Source of the DNA: Bryum argenteum
Lineage: Eukaryota; Streptophyta; Bryopsida; Bryales; Bryaceae
Assembly: GCA_037043015.1 (NCBI GenBank)
Contig: CM073321.1
Span: 8,576,001 to 8,640,000 of the forward strand
DNA length: 64,000 nt
Reading direction: 5' to 3'
In this document: positions 51,665-63,735 of the stretch, piece after piece
Layout of the letters: every line of letters starts with the position of its first letter
How positions within the stretch are numbered: position 1 is the stretch's first letter
Notes under the pieces: generated by a model
What the model saw: the letters and a program-made list of their open reading frames with translations, nothing else
What the model was told of the DNA's origin: nothing
Database searches by the model: none
Made by a program: the position numbers and the translations under genes

Positions 51665-53019
51665 CTCATAGTTCTTTCGAGCAATAGCTTGCTCGATTGT
51701 TTCCCGACCAGACTTGGGTTTTGCACCACACTTCGCGGGCGACCCGTATTCTATCCAAACACTTCTCGCGGCCAATATGTTTGTGGCCCACGATGGTGTG
51801 GATGTTCCCGCGTTGTTAGTCTTGTTCGCCATGATAGACACGTCCATGATCATCTTCGCGTCTGAATGCCAAACAATATGAGCCCGCCAAGTCTTCAAGG
51901 CGGTAATCTTATCTGCGGAGATTCTAGCCTCCTTGATAAGCTCCTTCGCAGCCTCGACGTGATGCTGCCCATCGATCACACGGAAGTTGCACTTTGACTC
52001 GAGTAGTGCATCCCAGTCCCAAGTCGGAGGAGCCACAGTGATGATGGGCATGATGATGATGGTCTGCCTTGAATTTAAATCGATCGAATTCGTCAGGATA
52101 TTCTTGTAATGCACAACTCCAACGGGCTCAAGCTTTCGGATGATGAACCGCGCATCAGCTTCCCGGAGGAGATCGATGTCCACATTGACAGGAGCCGAGT
52201 CCTTGCCAAAAACGTAACAAGGCTCGCACTTTTCCCAGAAGTCCTTCAGAGTCTTACTTGCAGCATCGTGTCGATGTCCTTCTCGGTTGTGGCATGCTTG
52301 ATTGAAGGATTCATGTACGTAATTATACTGCCTGCCAAATTACTCTTGATTCTCTTGGCCTGCTTAACTGGCAAGAGGTTCGAGTTGCGGCGTTTCCGCG
52401 AAGGCGTAGGAGTTACCTCAATGGAGGCCATACCAGACCGCGCTGTTCCTGACCCGGTACCCTCCTCAAAAGCAGGCATGAGTGCCTTCCTTGCGGGTGC
52501 TTTGTCTTTCGCCTTGCTTCTCCCGTAGTCGTTCTGAGCACTCCAGATATGCATGCAATACTGCTGGTAGGTCTGCACAAATTTCTTTGGAGAGCTCACA
52601 TTCAGTATCCCACCTACAATGTGGTCTACGAGCCCCGCCTCCGTCTTCTCGACCATGTAGCCCTTGATAGTCTCGTGCGAGTATCGCACTTCATTTGAAG
52701 GAAAGACGATGGTGAAGACGAATCTACGAACGTAGGTCACCTTAAGCGTGATTAAAAGGTGAGACTCCTCATAGGTCACCGAGTATATGAAAGTGTCGTT
52801 GCAGAATGGGAGATGGGCAGGATTAGTTCCAGACTGTTGAAACAGGTGGAAAATTCCTTTCTCCTTCGAGTATAAGGACCACAACACAATCGAATTCGGC
52901 TTAGGAGTCTACAACATGCCGTATTGCTCGACGTCCGCGACAGCAGAGGCAAGAACATCAGTGGGCTCGACAACTAGGGGCTCCAGGTATCCCTCAATAG
53001 AACTCATGTCAAACGGTAC
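51665..53019 (-). pseudogene. Gene 1 of element C: N-terminal region and ParB-like domain
   Basis: The acceptor cttttaaatcag leads to VPFDMSSIEGYLEPLVVEP, then a TAG (after QYGML; probably a former Gln), TPKPNSIVLWSLYSKEKGIF, YVRRFVFTIVFPSNEVRYS, a basic stretch (PSRKRRNSNLLPVKQAKRI) and, after a one-base shift near 52,255, LKDFWEKCEPCYVFGKDSAP and VDIDLLREADARFIIRKLEP. Then ILTNSIDLNSRQTIIIMP, FRVIDGQHHVEAAKEL, WRAHIVWHSDAKMIM, ANKTNNAGTSTPSWATNIL and NYE before the donor GAG-GTAAGT. The ParB-like stretch (52,183-51,665) is open. DGQHHVEAAKEL corresponds to the DGHHRLEAAKxL motif of ParB/Srx-type domains, known for CTP or DNA binding in bacterial and phage proteins. Confidence 0.7.
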
Positions 53020-53120
53020 CTGATTTAAAAGAAGCAACGAGAATTAGCTCGAAATGCATGTCTTGGACATGAATTCAGAATTTCAAAAACAAACCATGAA
53101 AGTACAAGAAAAATTCATAC

Positions 53121-53213
53121 CTGATTGTCAAGAGGTTCATCCTGACTACCAGAACGGATGTCCCTCTCTGCGGGAGCGGGAACAATTGTAGCAGTCTGCT
53201 TGGTGCGAGCCAT
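53121..53213 (-). CDS. Gene 1 of element C: first coding exon, histone H3 tail mimic
   Basis: The ATG lies two bases after the acceptor tgctgaattgcag; the exon ends CAG before GTATGA. It reads MARTKQTA, then TIVPAPAERDIRSGSQDEP, 31 codons. The first eight residues equal those of histone H3 (MARTKQTA), including Lys4, which is the methylated residue read by PHD fingers and acted on by H3K4 enzymes. Element B begins MPRTKQTAR and shares IV at residues 10-11; the rest of the two exons differs, so selection on the tail is the simplest explanation. No histone fold follows. What it binds is unknown. Confidence 0.78.
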
Positions 53214-53224
53214 GTCTGCAATTC

Positions 53225-53424
53225 AGCACAATAACTGTGCGTTTAGCAGGCAACTACCTAATAGCTAAGCGATATCAGGCGTCTACCTAACAGCTGTGCG
53301 TTTTGGAGGCAGCTACCTAAAAGATGTGCGTTTAGCAGGCAGCTACTTAAAAGATGTGCGTAAAGAAGGCATCTACCTAACATCTGTGCGTTTGGAAGGC
53401 AGCTACCTAACAGCAGTGTGTTAA
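53225..53424. repeat. C-type palindrome array, inner part
   Basis: Degenerate units of about 31 bp, GTGCGTTTAGCAGGCAGC plus TACCTAAAA, in which TTTAG...CTAAA frame a 21-bp imperfect palindrome. It is the leader-intron array of gene 1, continuing at 54,592 after a nested element. Confidence 0.8.
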
Positions 53425-54591
53425 CCCTTAACTTTCCTTAAAACCCAAAACGGGTTTTAGCTGTTTTGGGCAGCGTAAGTGAAGTAGTAAAAATTGATAT
53501 TTTTTGCTAATTTTTTTATCGGAGGTGGGCATTTTCACGATGAAGATGTTGTAAAAATCTTGGTGTAAAATTCTCATTTTCACGACTTCTATGGCATTAT
53601 TTTGTTTTGGAGTCGAGAAGGGGCAGGACGGGCGGGGCTCTAAGCCAATGGGGGTTGCTGTTAGAAATAGGGCAGTTGTGCGGTTTGAGAGAAGAAATAT
53701 GACATGGGCAGGGGGTTAAGAAGGGGGTTATGGCTAACCCATGATCTGCAAATGGGGGTTGCTCACATGCAATGCTAAATGCTCCCCCCCTCTAGCACTA
53801 ATCTCAATGTAATTTCAATGTATTTCGCATAGGTGGCACCATCCACGACTGAATTTTACTTACACATGCCATAAATGTAAGTCAACTTTGACCAATTGCA
53901 TTTATAACAAAATCTACTTTGATATTTTTATGAATGCATGTAAAGGGTGTAGTGGGGCTAATAAGGGGTCCACCTTTGTAAGGCTCCCCCTTTCTTTTTT
54001 TTCTAATTTTCCTACTGTAAATCTTAAAAAATTCATAACAAATTGAGATTGTAAAATTTTTGAACAAAAGTTGTGCCCAAAATTCACAATCCTATGAGTG
54101 CACCCTCTCACCGTTTACTTTTTCAAAATTCAAAACTCTATAGATACCACCAAGTTTTTTCATATTTCAACTCTAATGGGAGATTTTAGACCCTAAGTTG
54201 GAAAACATTTTTAGTGAAGGTTCTAAAAGTGGAATCTGTTTCCAAGTTTTTGCATGAGCATGAAGAACCCATAAACCTACATGAAAAAAATGTGACCAAA
54301 ATGTTTGAGGTAATCATCATCAATTCGCCCTTTGCACCATTGACATTTTGTCTCCCGGGCAATACCCAAAAAAACATTTGTCGTAACTTTGAACATTATG
54401 ATCTCACAAATGCCAAACATTCAACGGTTGAAATTTGATCAGTTTTTCGAATTAGGGTTTTGTACAAGATCTTACGGTTAGAAGTCAAAATAAAGAAAAA
54501 AAATCTGACTCGTATCGCCGGGAGTACATAGTGGTAGAAAATGGCGGTTTTGAGGTTTCAAGGTTCCAAAAACAACAAGGAAATTTAGGGG
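53425..54591. mobile_element. piggyBac-like non-autonomous element, 1.17 kb
   Basis: Inserted at TTAA (53,421-53,424 and 54,592-54,595) inside one unit of the C array; removing it restores GTGTGTTAAGGAGGCAGC. Ends are CCCTTAACTTTCCTT and, inverted, CCCCTAAATTTCCTT. TTAA duplication plus ends starting CCC are the piggyBac pattern. No transposase gene inside. Confidence 0.75.
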
Positions 54592-55140
54592 TTAAGGAGG
54601 CAGCTACGTAAGAGGTGTGCAATCAGGGGGCAACTTCCTAAAAAGTCTGCATTTAGCAAGGAGCTACCTAAAAAATGTGGGTTTAGCACGCTGCTACCTA
54701 AAAGATGTGCGTTTAGCCGGAAGCTACCTAGAAGATATGCGTTAATAAGGCATGTACCTAACATCTGTGCATTAAGGAGGCAGCTACGTACGAGCTGTGC
54801 GTTAAGGAGGCAGCTACCTAAAAAATGTGCATTTAGCAGAGTCCTACCTAAAATGCATTCGTTTAAAGCGGCTTCATCAAGGTGTGCGTTTTTAGCAAGC
54901 GACTACCTTCAAGTCATGCGTTTAAAGCGACTACCTAAAAGCGGGTTAAGCGGCGGCGTTCGTAAGAGTCATGCGTTTAGGAGGCGACTACCTTGGTCAT
55001 GCGTTTAAAAGCGACTACCTAAAAGCGAAGGTGTTTAAGCGAGGCAACTACGTAAGAGCTGTGCGTTTAGGAGGCAGGTACCTAAAAAGTGTGCGTTTAG
55101 CAGGCAGCTACCTAAAAGCTGTGCGTTTAGCTCGTGAAAT
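54592..55140. repeat. C-type palindrome array, outer part
   Basis: More than a dozen diverged units (TTTAGGAGGCAGGTACCTAAA is the best at 55,067-55,087; the core pattern is TTTAG, 11 bases, CTAAA). The text CAGCTACCTAAAAGNTGTGC recurs. Confidence 0.8.
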
Positions 55141-55164
55141 AGGAAATACCTAATTTTGCGACCT

Positions 55165-55250
55165 AAATGCACACCCATCGATCTAAATGCACACCCATCG
55201 ATCTAAATGCACACCCATCGACCTAAATGCACACCCATCGACCTAAATGC
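55165..55250. repeat. Tandem single half-sites, outer edge of the C array
   Basis: Five direct repeats of about 19 bp, CGACCTAAATGCACACCCAT. It matches the B-type half-site run at 23,975-24,050 in place and layout. Confidence 0.88.
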
Positions 55251-55375
55251 ACGATGTTATTCTAGTTATGTAAAGTGAAGCGCGCGCAGAGGTCGAAAAA
55301 TGCAAGATCAAGTTGGAATTGGAATGCAAATGCGTAAGAAATTGGAATCGCGTATGCAAATTGCGTACTAGCTAA

Positions 55376-56050
55376 ATGGAGAGAGCAAAAACAAGCGCGC
55401 GGTCACGAAACGCTGAGACCCTAGCCGCAAATCAGGGTCGAAACAAGCACGACCTAATCAAAAAGCTGAATGCGGAAAACCCCAATTCAAGCGGAAATTC
55501 AAAAATGAGGCCTCAAATCTGTATTTGCCGAAATCCCAGCTCAAGCGCAGCAGCACAAAGCACAGGAGCAGTAGCACAAAGCGCGCAGGAAGAGCGCGCG
55601 AACGAGGAGGAGGGAGTCGATCGAGCAAGAGCGCGACGAGCAACTGCGGAACAGCAGGACCGCGACAAGGAGGAGCGCGCACAACGCGGGAGGAAAGCGA
55701 CGCGGGAAGAGGGCGACGATGAAGAGCAGCAGAAAGACGGCGACGATCGGCGCGAAGGTGGGAGGAGCTGCGGCAAACGGCGAACAGCAAAATGAGAGAG
55801 CGGGGAGTGTCGGCGGGGCGCTTGCGCGGGAGATGTCGGCCACCCCGCCACGCCGCCAGAAAATGGCCGCGTGGCGGCAATGGGGCGCCCCACGGGCATT
55901 AGGCGGCGCTAAGGCTGCCGCTTTCGGCGCCCACAGGTGCCCACGCCCACAGCGTGATGGGGCGTGCGCCCGGGTGCCTTGGCTGCCCGATCGCCCCTAG
56001 ATGCTCATTTGCCCGTGTGTGATGGGCGTGACTGCTCGGTGCCCTAAATG
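55376..56050 (-). promoter_or_regulatory. Leader and promoter region of element C gene 1
   Basis: GC-rich DNA, C/T-rich on the minus strand, with GCGC-rich words (55.55-55.8 kb) and then GGGCGCCC, GTGCCCACGCCC and GCGCCCGGGTGCC dyads (55.87-56.05 kb), followed by an abrupt change to AT-rich sequence. Frames open here on both strands are by-products of composition. No donor was resolved. Confidence 0.45.
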
Positions 56051-56368
56051 CCCTGGTGCCATTGCGTAGTAGTATTGTGAATGTTTTTTTATTATATTGC
56101 TACAGTTTGTTAAATTCAAACACTCTAATTCACATTATCTATTTTTGTATGTTTTTTTTTGCACTTCCAATACTTACAAAATGTCCAGGCTTATTAATTT
56201 CTTATTCTTAGAATATCCTCTAGACCACATTACTGCACTTTTTGTAATATATATAACCCCAAAGAGTTTAATCAAGCGGATTATGATCGAACCTCAATTT
56301 TGAAGAGCAATCATCAAATTATAAAAGTTACTTTTTTATTTATTTTGTAATATATTCAAAGATGTTAA

Positions 56369-56628
56369 CCCTTAAAGATCCTTAATACAAAATTGTCTAA
56401 ATTATGACAAAGGACCCTCTTCTACTTCAGGCCCGAAAACACTCAATCTAAGCATTAATTAGAAGATCCAATCATAGGATCTTGAAGTGAACTTTACCCT
56501 ATATTCATATGTCAAATCTGAACCGTTAATTTTTTTCCGATTTTGAGATTATAATGGTCAAAGTTGGCTGACCTTTTTCCCTGCGGAAACCCCAAAAAGC
56601 CATTTCGGCTTTCTTGGATCTTCAGGGG
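56369..56628. mobile_element. piggyBac-like miniature element, 260 bp
   Basis: TTAA on both sides (56,365-56,368 and 56,629-56,632). Ends CCCTTAAAGATCCTT and, inverted, CCCCTGAAGATCCAA. The ends resemble those of the 1.17-kb element at 53,425. Confidence 0.75.
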
Positions 56629-58759
56629 TTAAGTTATAAACGCCATTCAATTCAGTAGACTCTAATTGATTTGATAGATTGTTCCGAATTAGCCTTCAAT
56701 GACAAACACAACAAAGTTTTCTTATTGTAACAATATTCGACGTAAATATTATAGGTTCCCATTATTTACTTCTACTTTATTACGAATTTATCATATAATA
56801 TGTGATTTTAGTCAAAGAAAATTGTTTCTAATTACTAACTAAGAAATTACATTTATACCTGATTTGGTTATTAATCAGGTCTAGTTCGTGTTGTAAAATT
56901 TGGAAGTGCATACAATAAAGTATGAACTAATGGTATGCACTTAAGGGAAGAGAACTTTTGTTTTTGGGTTTCCAAGCCTGAGGCATGTATTACCATTGCA
57001 AGCAATTATATGAAATTAAAAATAGTATTTCAATATTTATTTTTTTCATGGTTAAATCTTAGGAAATTCTTAATAACTTTGAAATGAGAAGTTTTTAGAT
57101 TCAAATGATTTTGCTATTGGATTTGCAATGATGTTTTGACAACAGTAAAAATGAAGAATGTATGATACTTGAAAAGCTATATGTCCCTCATCCACCGTTG
57201 GAATTCAACTTAATTTTTTGTGATGACCCTCAATTAGAGTGTAGTCTAAGTGGTAGAAACTTAAACAAGATCGAGAATGTTTTGAACATAATGCATTAAA
57301 TTGATTGATATGAGTCTAATTTTGAGCTATATTTTTTTTTTTAAATGTTCGATAGTTTTTACCATTGCATGGCTTTTATTTCAGCCAAGAAATTGTTTGG
57401 ATGTATTTTTGTTGAGTAAAGGACTCGTAAAAATGAATAGGATCAAGTTGTTCTTGTTGGTGATTATTTCATTGCAATATGTATATTAGTAGCAATTTTA
57501 CATCAAAGTGTAAATAATAAAATTTTGCAGTTTATTTTTTATATTAATATGTTATGATCTTACAATTTATAAGGCCCCAAATTTTGGTCCACACGATCTT
57601 CGATAAGTTTATTACAAGTTTTAGATTAATTTAAAAAATTATACACACCTTAATTAATTATAAAACAAATGATACTTAATTTAGAAACATTGTTCGAATA
57701 CATACAATTCAAAATTTACGATTATTATAGAGTCTTTAAGACAGTACTTTATGATAATTATGTTGTTCATATTGTATAAAACATCTAAGTTTTTCTTCTA
57801 ACTTCTCGAGTTATAATCATTTAAAATCTCGTCATTGCATATAAATAATTACATATAGTTGCGTTATTTGTTTATTTTTGTCAAAATTATATCATTTTTA
57901 TATATGATAATTATTAGTTGGAACACAACTTTCTTAGTTGTTACTAATATATTAGAAATTACACTTCTACTGTAGTTGTTTTTTTAATGTTTTAAATGTT
58001 TGGTATAAAATAGAATACATAAAGGAAGTTTAATAAAAAAATACAAAAATAACACATTTATTACATTTTTCTGATATATTTTGAATGTATAAAGAGTTAT
58101 TACATTTACATTCTACTCTTTCATTTCTTACTTATTTATTATTGTTAGTTATATAAATTGCATTCATAACATTACATATAGATGCGATTCCGTCAATAAT
58201 ATTTTTTGCATTTCTACAAAAAAAAAATTGTTTATATAATATTCATAAGATGATATTTACTTAGCCAAATAATGGTATTTTTATCATCATTTCATTAATC
58301 TATTTTTCCATTATTTTTAAATATTTTGTTCATTTTGTACAGTATGAATCAGAACCGTATAGATCTAATACTGATATGATTTTATATATTAAATTTTATA
58401 ATTTATACAAGCTAATTTTTAGTTTAATCAAAATTTATAATTTTTCTTATTGTCTAATTTGCTATTTTTCTTCTTTGTTTGAAATTTAAATCAATTTATA
58501 TTATTCTTAGATAATAAGAGTAAAATAACTTATTTATTACATAAAAGTATGGATATTTCAATCTTACATTTCTCTAAGATTCTAGTTAGTTAAATTCAAT
58601 TGCAAAATTGGTCAACATTCAGTCTATATCGAATATATTGGCCAGCATTGACAATTTTAATAAGTTTTAAATTAAAAAAATACTGGTAAATTACATTTCT
58701 TCTTTTCGTGAACATGACTTCTTAATTTTTTTTTAGTTTTTATATGCGACAATGCATAT

Positions 58760-58830
58760 CAAACAAGGAACAATATATATCAGATAAGCAACAGTGTATA
58801 TCAAATGAACAACAGTGTATATCAAACAAA
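58760..58830. repeat. Short tandem repeat ACA(G/A)TGTATATCA
   Basis: Four imperfect copies of about 21 bp (CAACAGTGTATATCAAA type). Confidence 0.7.
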
Positions 58831-59656
58831 AACATTGTTTAAGTAATGATAATTCACAATTTAAAATCTAGGAAAGAAAATTGATTTTCTTTATCTTCTT
58901 ATGTTTCAAAATTGGAATTCGCCTATGCGTATTGGTTGTGTCAGAAACACAATCGCAAATCTGGTGAAAAAAACTCTATATTTGCCGATTCTACAGCCTC
59001 TTATCATAGCTGTAGCAATGTTTCAACACTCCTCAACATAGAAGAATGCACAATATATAAGACTTATTGCAATCTTTTCGCACCAAGTTGAAACTCAACA
59101 CAAGTTGAGTGTCGTCTCTCACTTGCTTTAAGAAATGTAAGCAAGTATTAAAGTGCACGCCAGAAGACAAAATTATACATATAGATGCAACATTAAGAAA
59201 ATCATTTATAATCGAATTGTTTCATTCGTTTCGATTTTAATAATCAATCTATCGATTGATGTATTCGCAATCGATGTTAACAACGGATACCGCGTGTGAC
59301 TTTGCTTGCCCAGATTTGAAACTCAAGAAACTCGATACCATTGCTATACAATTCGAAGAGAGTTAGCACCCACTCTACATCAAGCCGGGTTGTCGCTTTA
59401 GGCAGCCCGCGCTTAAAACGCTGAAGACATTACGTTCTGAAGGCATTGCTAAGGATAAAAAGCGCACAACGAGGCTGAGTCTTTTTTACTTTGCAAGCTG
59501 CATTCAAAACAAGATGGATTTGCCAATAGAGTGTTGAGTACATGGGTAGATTGGCAATAATGAGTTATCAGACAGGGGAGATAATATGCATCGCTTAGCG
59601 GTTCAGTACTTGAGGCTCAATTCGTCGTCCATGCTTGTGTGAAAGTCTTCTTGAAG

Positions 59657-59790
59657 TACAGACCCTTCTGCAGTAGTACAGACCCTTCTTGGAGCTTTTC
59701 ACCATGAATTTTGAACGGCATGCTTTTCACCATGAATTTTGAACGGCATGCTTTTCACCATGAATTTTGAACGACATGCTTTTCACATCG
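59657..59790. repeat. Tandem repeats: GTACAGACCCTTCT x2 and a 28-bp unit x3
   Basis: The 28-bp unit TTTTCACCATGAATTTTGAA plus CGGCATGC occurs three times in a row from about 59,696. It is preceded by two copies of GTACAGACCCTTCT. Confidence 0.9.
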
Positions 59791-60626
59791 TTAGTGTCCA
59801 TCGGCTCAGGTGAGCTATACACTGCACCTGAGTGATTAGACTCAATCTCCCGGCTCGCACTCTTTATTGACGGGCTTTTGCAGCTCGAGTTGTTCATCAT
59901 AAACCAGAAAGCAGCAACTTGTATTACTGCTACTCACTGTGAGAAGTGTTGATAATCCAGTTCTGAGATTTTCGGTGCCCACGCATGGCTATAAGTGATG
60001 CAAGATTTGAAAACTGCACAACTCTTGACGTGATACAAAGATGATTGATATCTCGATCAAGAGTAGCAAAACATTTTTTAAATAAGTAAACTAACATACA
60101 CATGATGCTAAGTAATATGTTTGAGTAATTTCTAGACGATAAAGATGAATAATTTCAGTCATAATGCTTTACAAGTTTTATTTGTAATACCTTTTTAGCT
60201 TGCTTGTTAAATTATAAATAAATTTTACTTAATGCTGCTTTTCTATAAATTATATTTTAATAAAGTATAGATAAATATAAATGTACATTGCAGTGTTGCG
60301 TTGTTAATGCATAATGATATATTGTAGAGTACTATAAGATAGTCTTATAGAGAAGTTTATTTATTTAAAAGTATAGTTTCAACAAATAATTTCAAAAGTA
60401 TACTTTCAATAAACGTATATAATTTTAACAATCCTTAATTTGAAGTATGAACATCTTTTATAAAAAGAAATGTCGAAGATTAAGCACAATACTTAAAATA
60501 AATTTAAATTATATTATAATGCTTAGAATACAATATAATAAGGAGTAAAGAGTTTTATATGTTTATGATTCATTATAATTATTACAACGTAAACAATATA
60601 TGATGAAATAAACTCGATTAGGTTAA

Positions 60627-60983
60627 AAGACGTAATTCATTATAATGGTATTATTCACTGAATTTGAAAAATATTACATATTTGACTAAATATGAACAGT
60701 CCACAGTTTACAATTAAGAACAATAGTTGCAAAATATTTCTCAAATCTAAGTTCTATGAAGATTCTCTTCAAATATGTAGATTTTAAGGTCATGGATAGA
60801 GAGATCTCCCCATATTTTAAATCGCTAAATAAGCCGAAAGTCTATATTTAGTTAAATGATGCATAAATGTGGGTTTAGCTTGGGTTAAACTTAATGTATC
60901 CAAACAGTACATTGCGCTCAACTCAAGCTCAATTTTCATCAATTAGATAATCTGAATATTCTCATTATTACGAATTACGTGTT
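60627..60983. mobile_element. Miniature element with the ends of the A-D family, 357 bp
   Basis: It starts AAGACGTAATTCATTATAAT and ends with the inverse of AACACGTAATTCGTAATAAT, close to the ends of B and C. TTAA is duplicated on both sides (60,623-60,626 and 60,984-60,987). No gene inside; a dyad GTTTAGCTTGGGTTAAAC (about 60,873) may be a relic palindrome. It shows that a short internally deleted form can be mobilised. Confidence 0.85.
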
Positions 60984-61235
60984 TTAAGCTTACGTTTAAG
61001 CTAAAGAAGGTTGAGTACCAAAAAATTTCATTTCTTTAATTAGTTTTCATAAATCTTATTCTTATGATTTCACAAGGTCAAATAATTTAAGACATAAGCA
61101 TAGAATAGGTTCAATTTCTCACACAAAGACTTTCTTAAATATTCAAATGTTTATTTAGTTATTTAATCCTCAAGAATGAAAGTTAAAATCTAATATAACG
61201 TCATAAAACAAGTAATACTAATGATAAGAATAAAA

Positions 61236-61395
61236 TGGCTGCCCTGCTTTCTCCAACATGGACTCAGTGAAATTGAACTCTTCGTGATGATGCGGAGTGC
61301 CAACGGCTAGACGGTAAGACCCCGTGCACCTTTACTATAGCTTTGCAGTGACAACCTTGATTGAATGTGTAAGATATGTGGGAGGTGGTGACGTG
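61236..61395 (+). pseudogene. rrn26: Mitochondrial 26S rRNA fragment in the nucleus
   Basis: About 160 bp of large-subunit rRNA domain IV/V: CTCCAACATGGACTCAGTGA, then GAGTGCCAACGGCTAGACGG, TAAGACCCCGTGCACCTTTA and GCAGTGACAACCTTGATTGA. The form GACGGTAAGACCCCGTGCACC is typical of plant mitochondria, not of plastid or cytosolic rRNA. Several C-to-T and G-to-A changes against the conserved sequence (for example GTAAGATATGTGGGAGG for GTAGGATAGGTGGGAGG) mark it as an old nuclear copy. Confidence 0.8.
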
Positions 61396-62514
61396 CAATT
61401 AGATAAGTACATATTAACATAATATTATCTCGTAAAATAAGTCGACCGTACAATACAAATGACATGTATATCTAGTTTAATATAAAATACATATTTATCT
61501 TAAAAATTGGTTATTTTAAATTATGTTTACGTACTTTGTTTATTATTTATCTATGGAAATTTAATTTTTCATTTGTATATGAATAATATAAATTTATATA
61601 AAATTTAAGAATAATTTTAGTTTGTTAAAATATATTATAATTTTTTCTTAAATTTATTTAAGTTAAAATACCTTGACTTTTTTATTTTTTACTGCTGTTT
61701 TTTGGTTTAATTTTAATGATTTTATAGAAAAATTTATGCTCAGTTTGATGATTTTTAAATGGTTTATGTATTTGAAATATACATTGAATTATAACTATTA
61801 TCTCTTGTGAATAAATAAGCTAAAGTCTATATTAAAATTAACAATATTAGATGAATTCATTTTCCGAATTTTAAAAAAAAAAAAAGTTATATGAATGATT
61901 TAGTTTTCAAAAAGTTATAATAATAAATATTTTAAGCCTTTATACTTTATTTAAAGCCTTAATAATCGTTATATCTTTAGATATAATATTTGTTACATTA
62001 TTTTTGGTATCAAAATAATACTAAATTATTTGCTTTTCAATTATGGATATTAGTTTCATTATATTTAGAGTAAGGTATACTAAAGTTAGTATTTAGTAAA
62101 TAAGTATGAACTTATAACAAAATTCTTATTAAATTTGGTGAAGTAGTATATGAATATTTAGCATTCAAACATTTTAAAAGTAGTATTCTAATTTTTGTGT
62201 ACATTTATTTTAAGCGAATTATTCTAATCTAAGTATTTTGGAAAATTACGTTCAGTAACCTACATATATTAGTACTAATAATTTCTAACAGAGGTATTCT
62301 AGGATTAAAATTGTTGTAAGTGCAATATTCAAAGTTTATTACTTAAGTACAAAATATGTTAAGTCTTGTAAATTTACTTATTTACTAGATTTGATGTGGT
62401 ATACTAAAATAAATATTACGTAAATGAAGTTTGATATGATAGGTATAATATTCAAGAATTTCATTAAAAGTTGGTTTATTAATATTTGAATTCAGATATT
62501 TTAAGCGAAATATT

Positions 62515-63735
62515 CTAAGATTTTAATTGAGTTATTTGATGCTCAATATTCGAAGTTTAGTAACTCGTAAAGTATATATACTATTCTAGGTATGGAATAA
62601 TTTAGTTATTTTGAATGTATTATTGTAAGATTTGAATTAGTAGATTGTGTTATTTTAAATTATTTTAATTAATCTATTTTGAGATTGATCTAAAGTGAAT
62701 TATTTAGCACATTGTTAGAAAGTGTAATAGAAAGAGTAGTGAATTACTTATCAGCCTATGTATAATTCAAATCTTAATGCATGATTTTGAAATAAATAAG
62801 TTAGTTGCATTACGGATTTGTTTTTTAATTTTTTATTTAAATTTTATTTCATAAGTAATTTATTTTAATCATTGGAATTAAAGTTTTCAAATTTATTATA
62901 ATATTGAAAAACAGTGGAAATAAAGCTAGAGGCAAGGATAATATAATTAATTTTAATTCATGCGCTAAGTAATTATCAGTTTATGAAGTTTGTTGAAACG
63001 CAAAGGTCAGTCTATGAAAATTTCATTTATACGTGAATCATGTTTTACACGCTGTGATTATAAGTTTAAATAATAAAAAAATAAAGTATAAAATAATAGA
63101 AAAATTGATAATCATACTTACTTACATTATCTCAATAAACCAAATTTATGTGTTGAGGTGTTTTTAAATCAATATGAGAATTAAGACTATTTAGTATTTT
63201 ATTTAGAATCTTTTAAATAGATTAGACAACAAGTACGGGTGTTATTGCAAATACATAAGTAAATAGTGAGTAACACGCGTCTTAGTAAACAATAATCATA
63301 TGAAAACGATAGTATTTTTAAATTACGCATACAACTATCGCGGCTATATGTTATAATTTACATGCAACCACGAAAACATTGAATAAGACAAGATTAGAGC
63401 ACAAAAGGGGTGTTCACCCGAGTTTAACACATGTCATGAGTTATTTGATGTCAAATCTTTGAAGACTAGTATCTCGTAAAATATAAAGACTATTGTAGTT
63501 ATAGTATTCAATTATTTTGAATGTGTTATTCTAAGATTCGATTTGAATTATTACTAAGGTAATTTATTCTAAGATTGATCTATAGTGAATTATTTTGGTC
63601 ATCGTTAGAAAGTGTGATAGAAAGAGTACTAAATTATTTATTAGCCTATGTATAATTAAAATCTTAATCAATGATTTTGAAACAAATAAGTTAGTTGCAT
63701 TACGGAATTATGTCTTAATTTTTTTATTATAATAT
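62515..63735. repeat. Pair of diverged direct repeats, about 280 bp, 0.9 kb apart
   Basis: 62,555-62,840 and 63,455-63,735 share the order GTAACTCGTAAA-like, TTATTTTGAATGT, AAGATTGATCTA, GTTAGAAAGTGT, AGCCTATGTATAATT and AAGTTAGTTGCATTACGGA. They could be old LTRs or a dispersed satellite unit; no target duplication or internal retroelement domain seen. Confidence 0.75.

Noticed and set aside
57301..57489. 62-codon frame in the AT-rich spacer
   Set aside because: Chance open frame in AT-rich DNA, with no homologue among the other elements and no recognisable domain.
62515..63735. LTR retrotransposon
   Set aside because: The two direct repeats are diverged, and no primer-binding site, polypurine tract or reverse transcriptase/gag sequence was seen between them.
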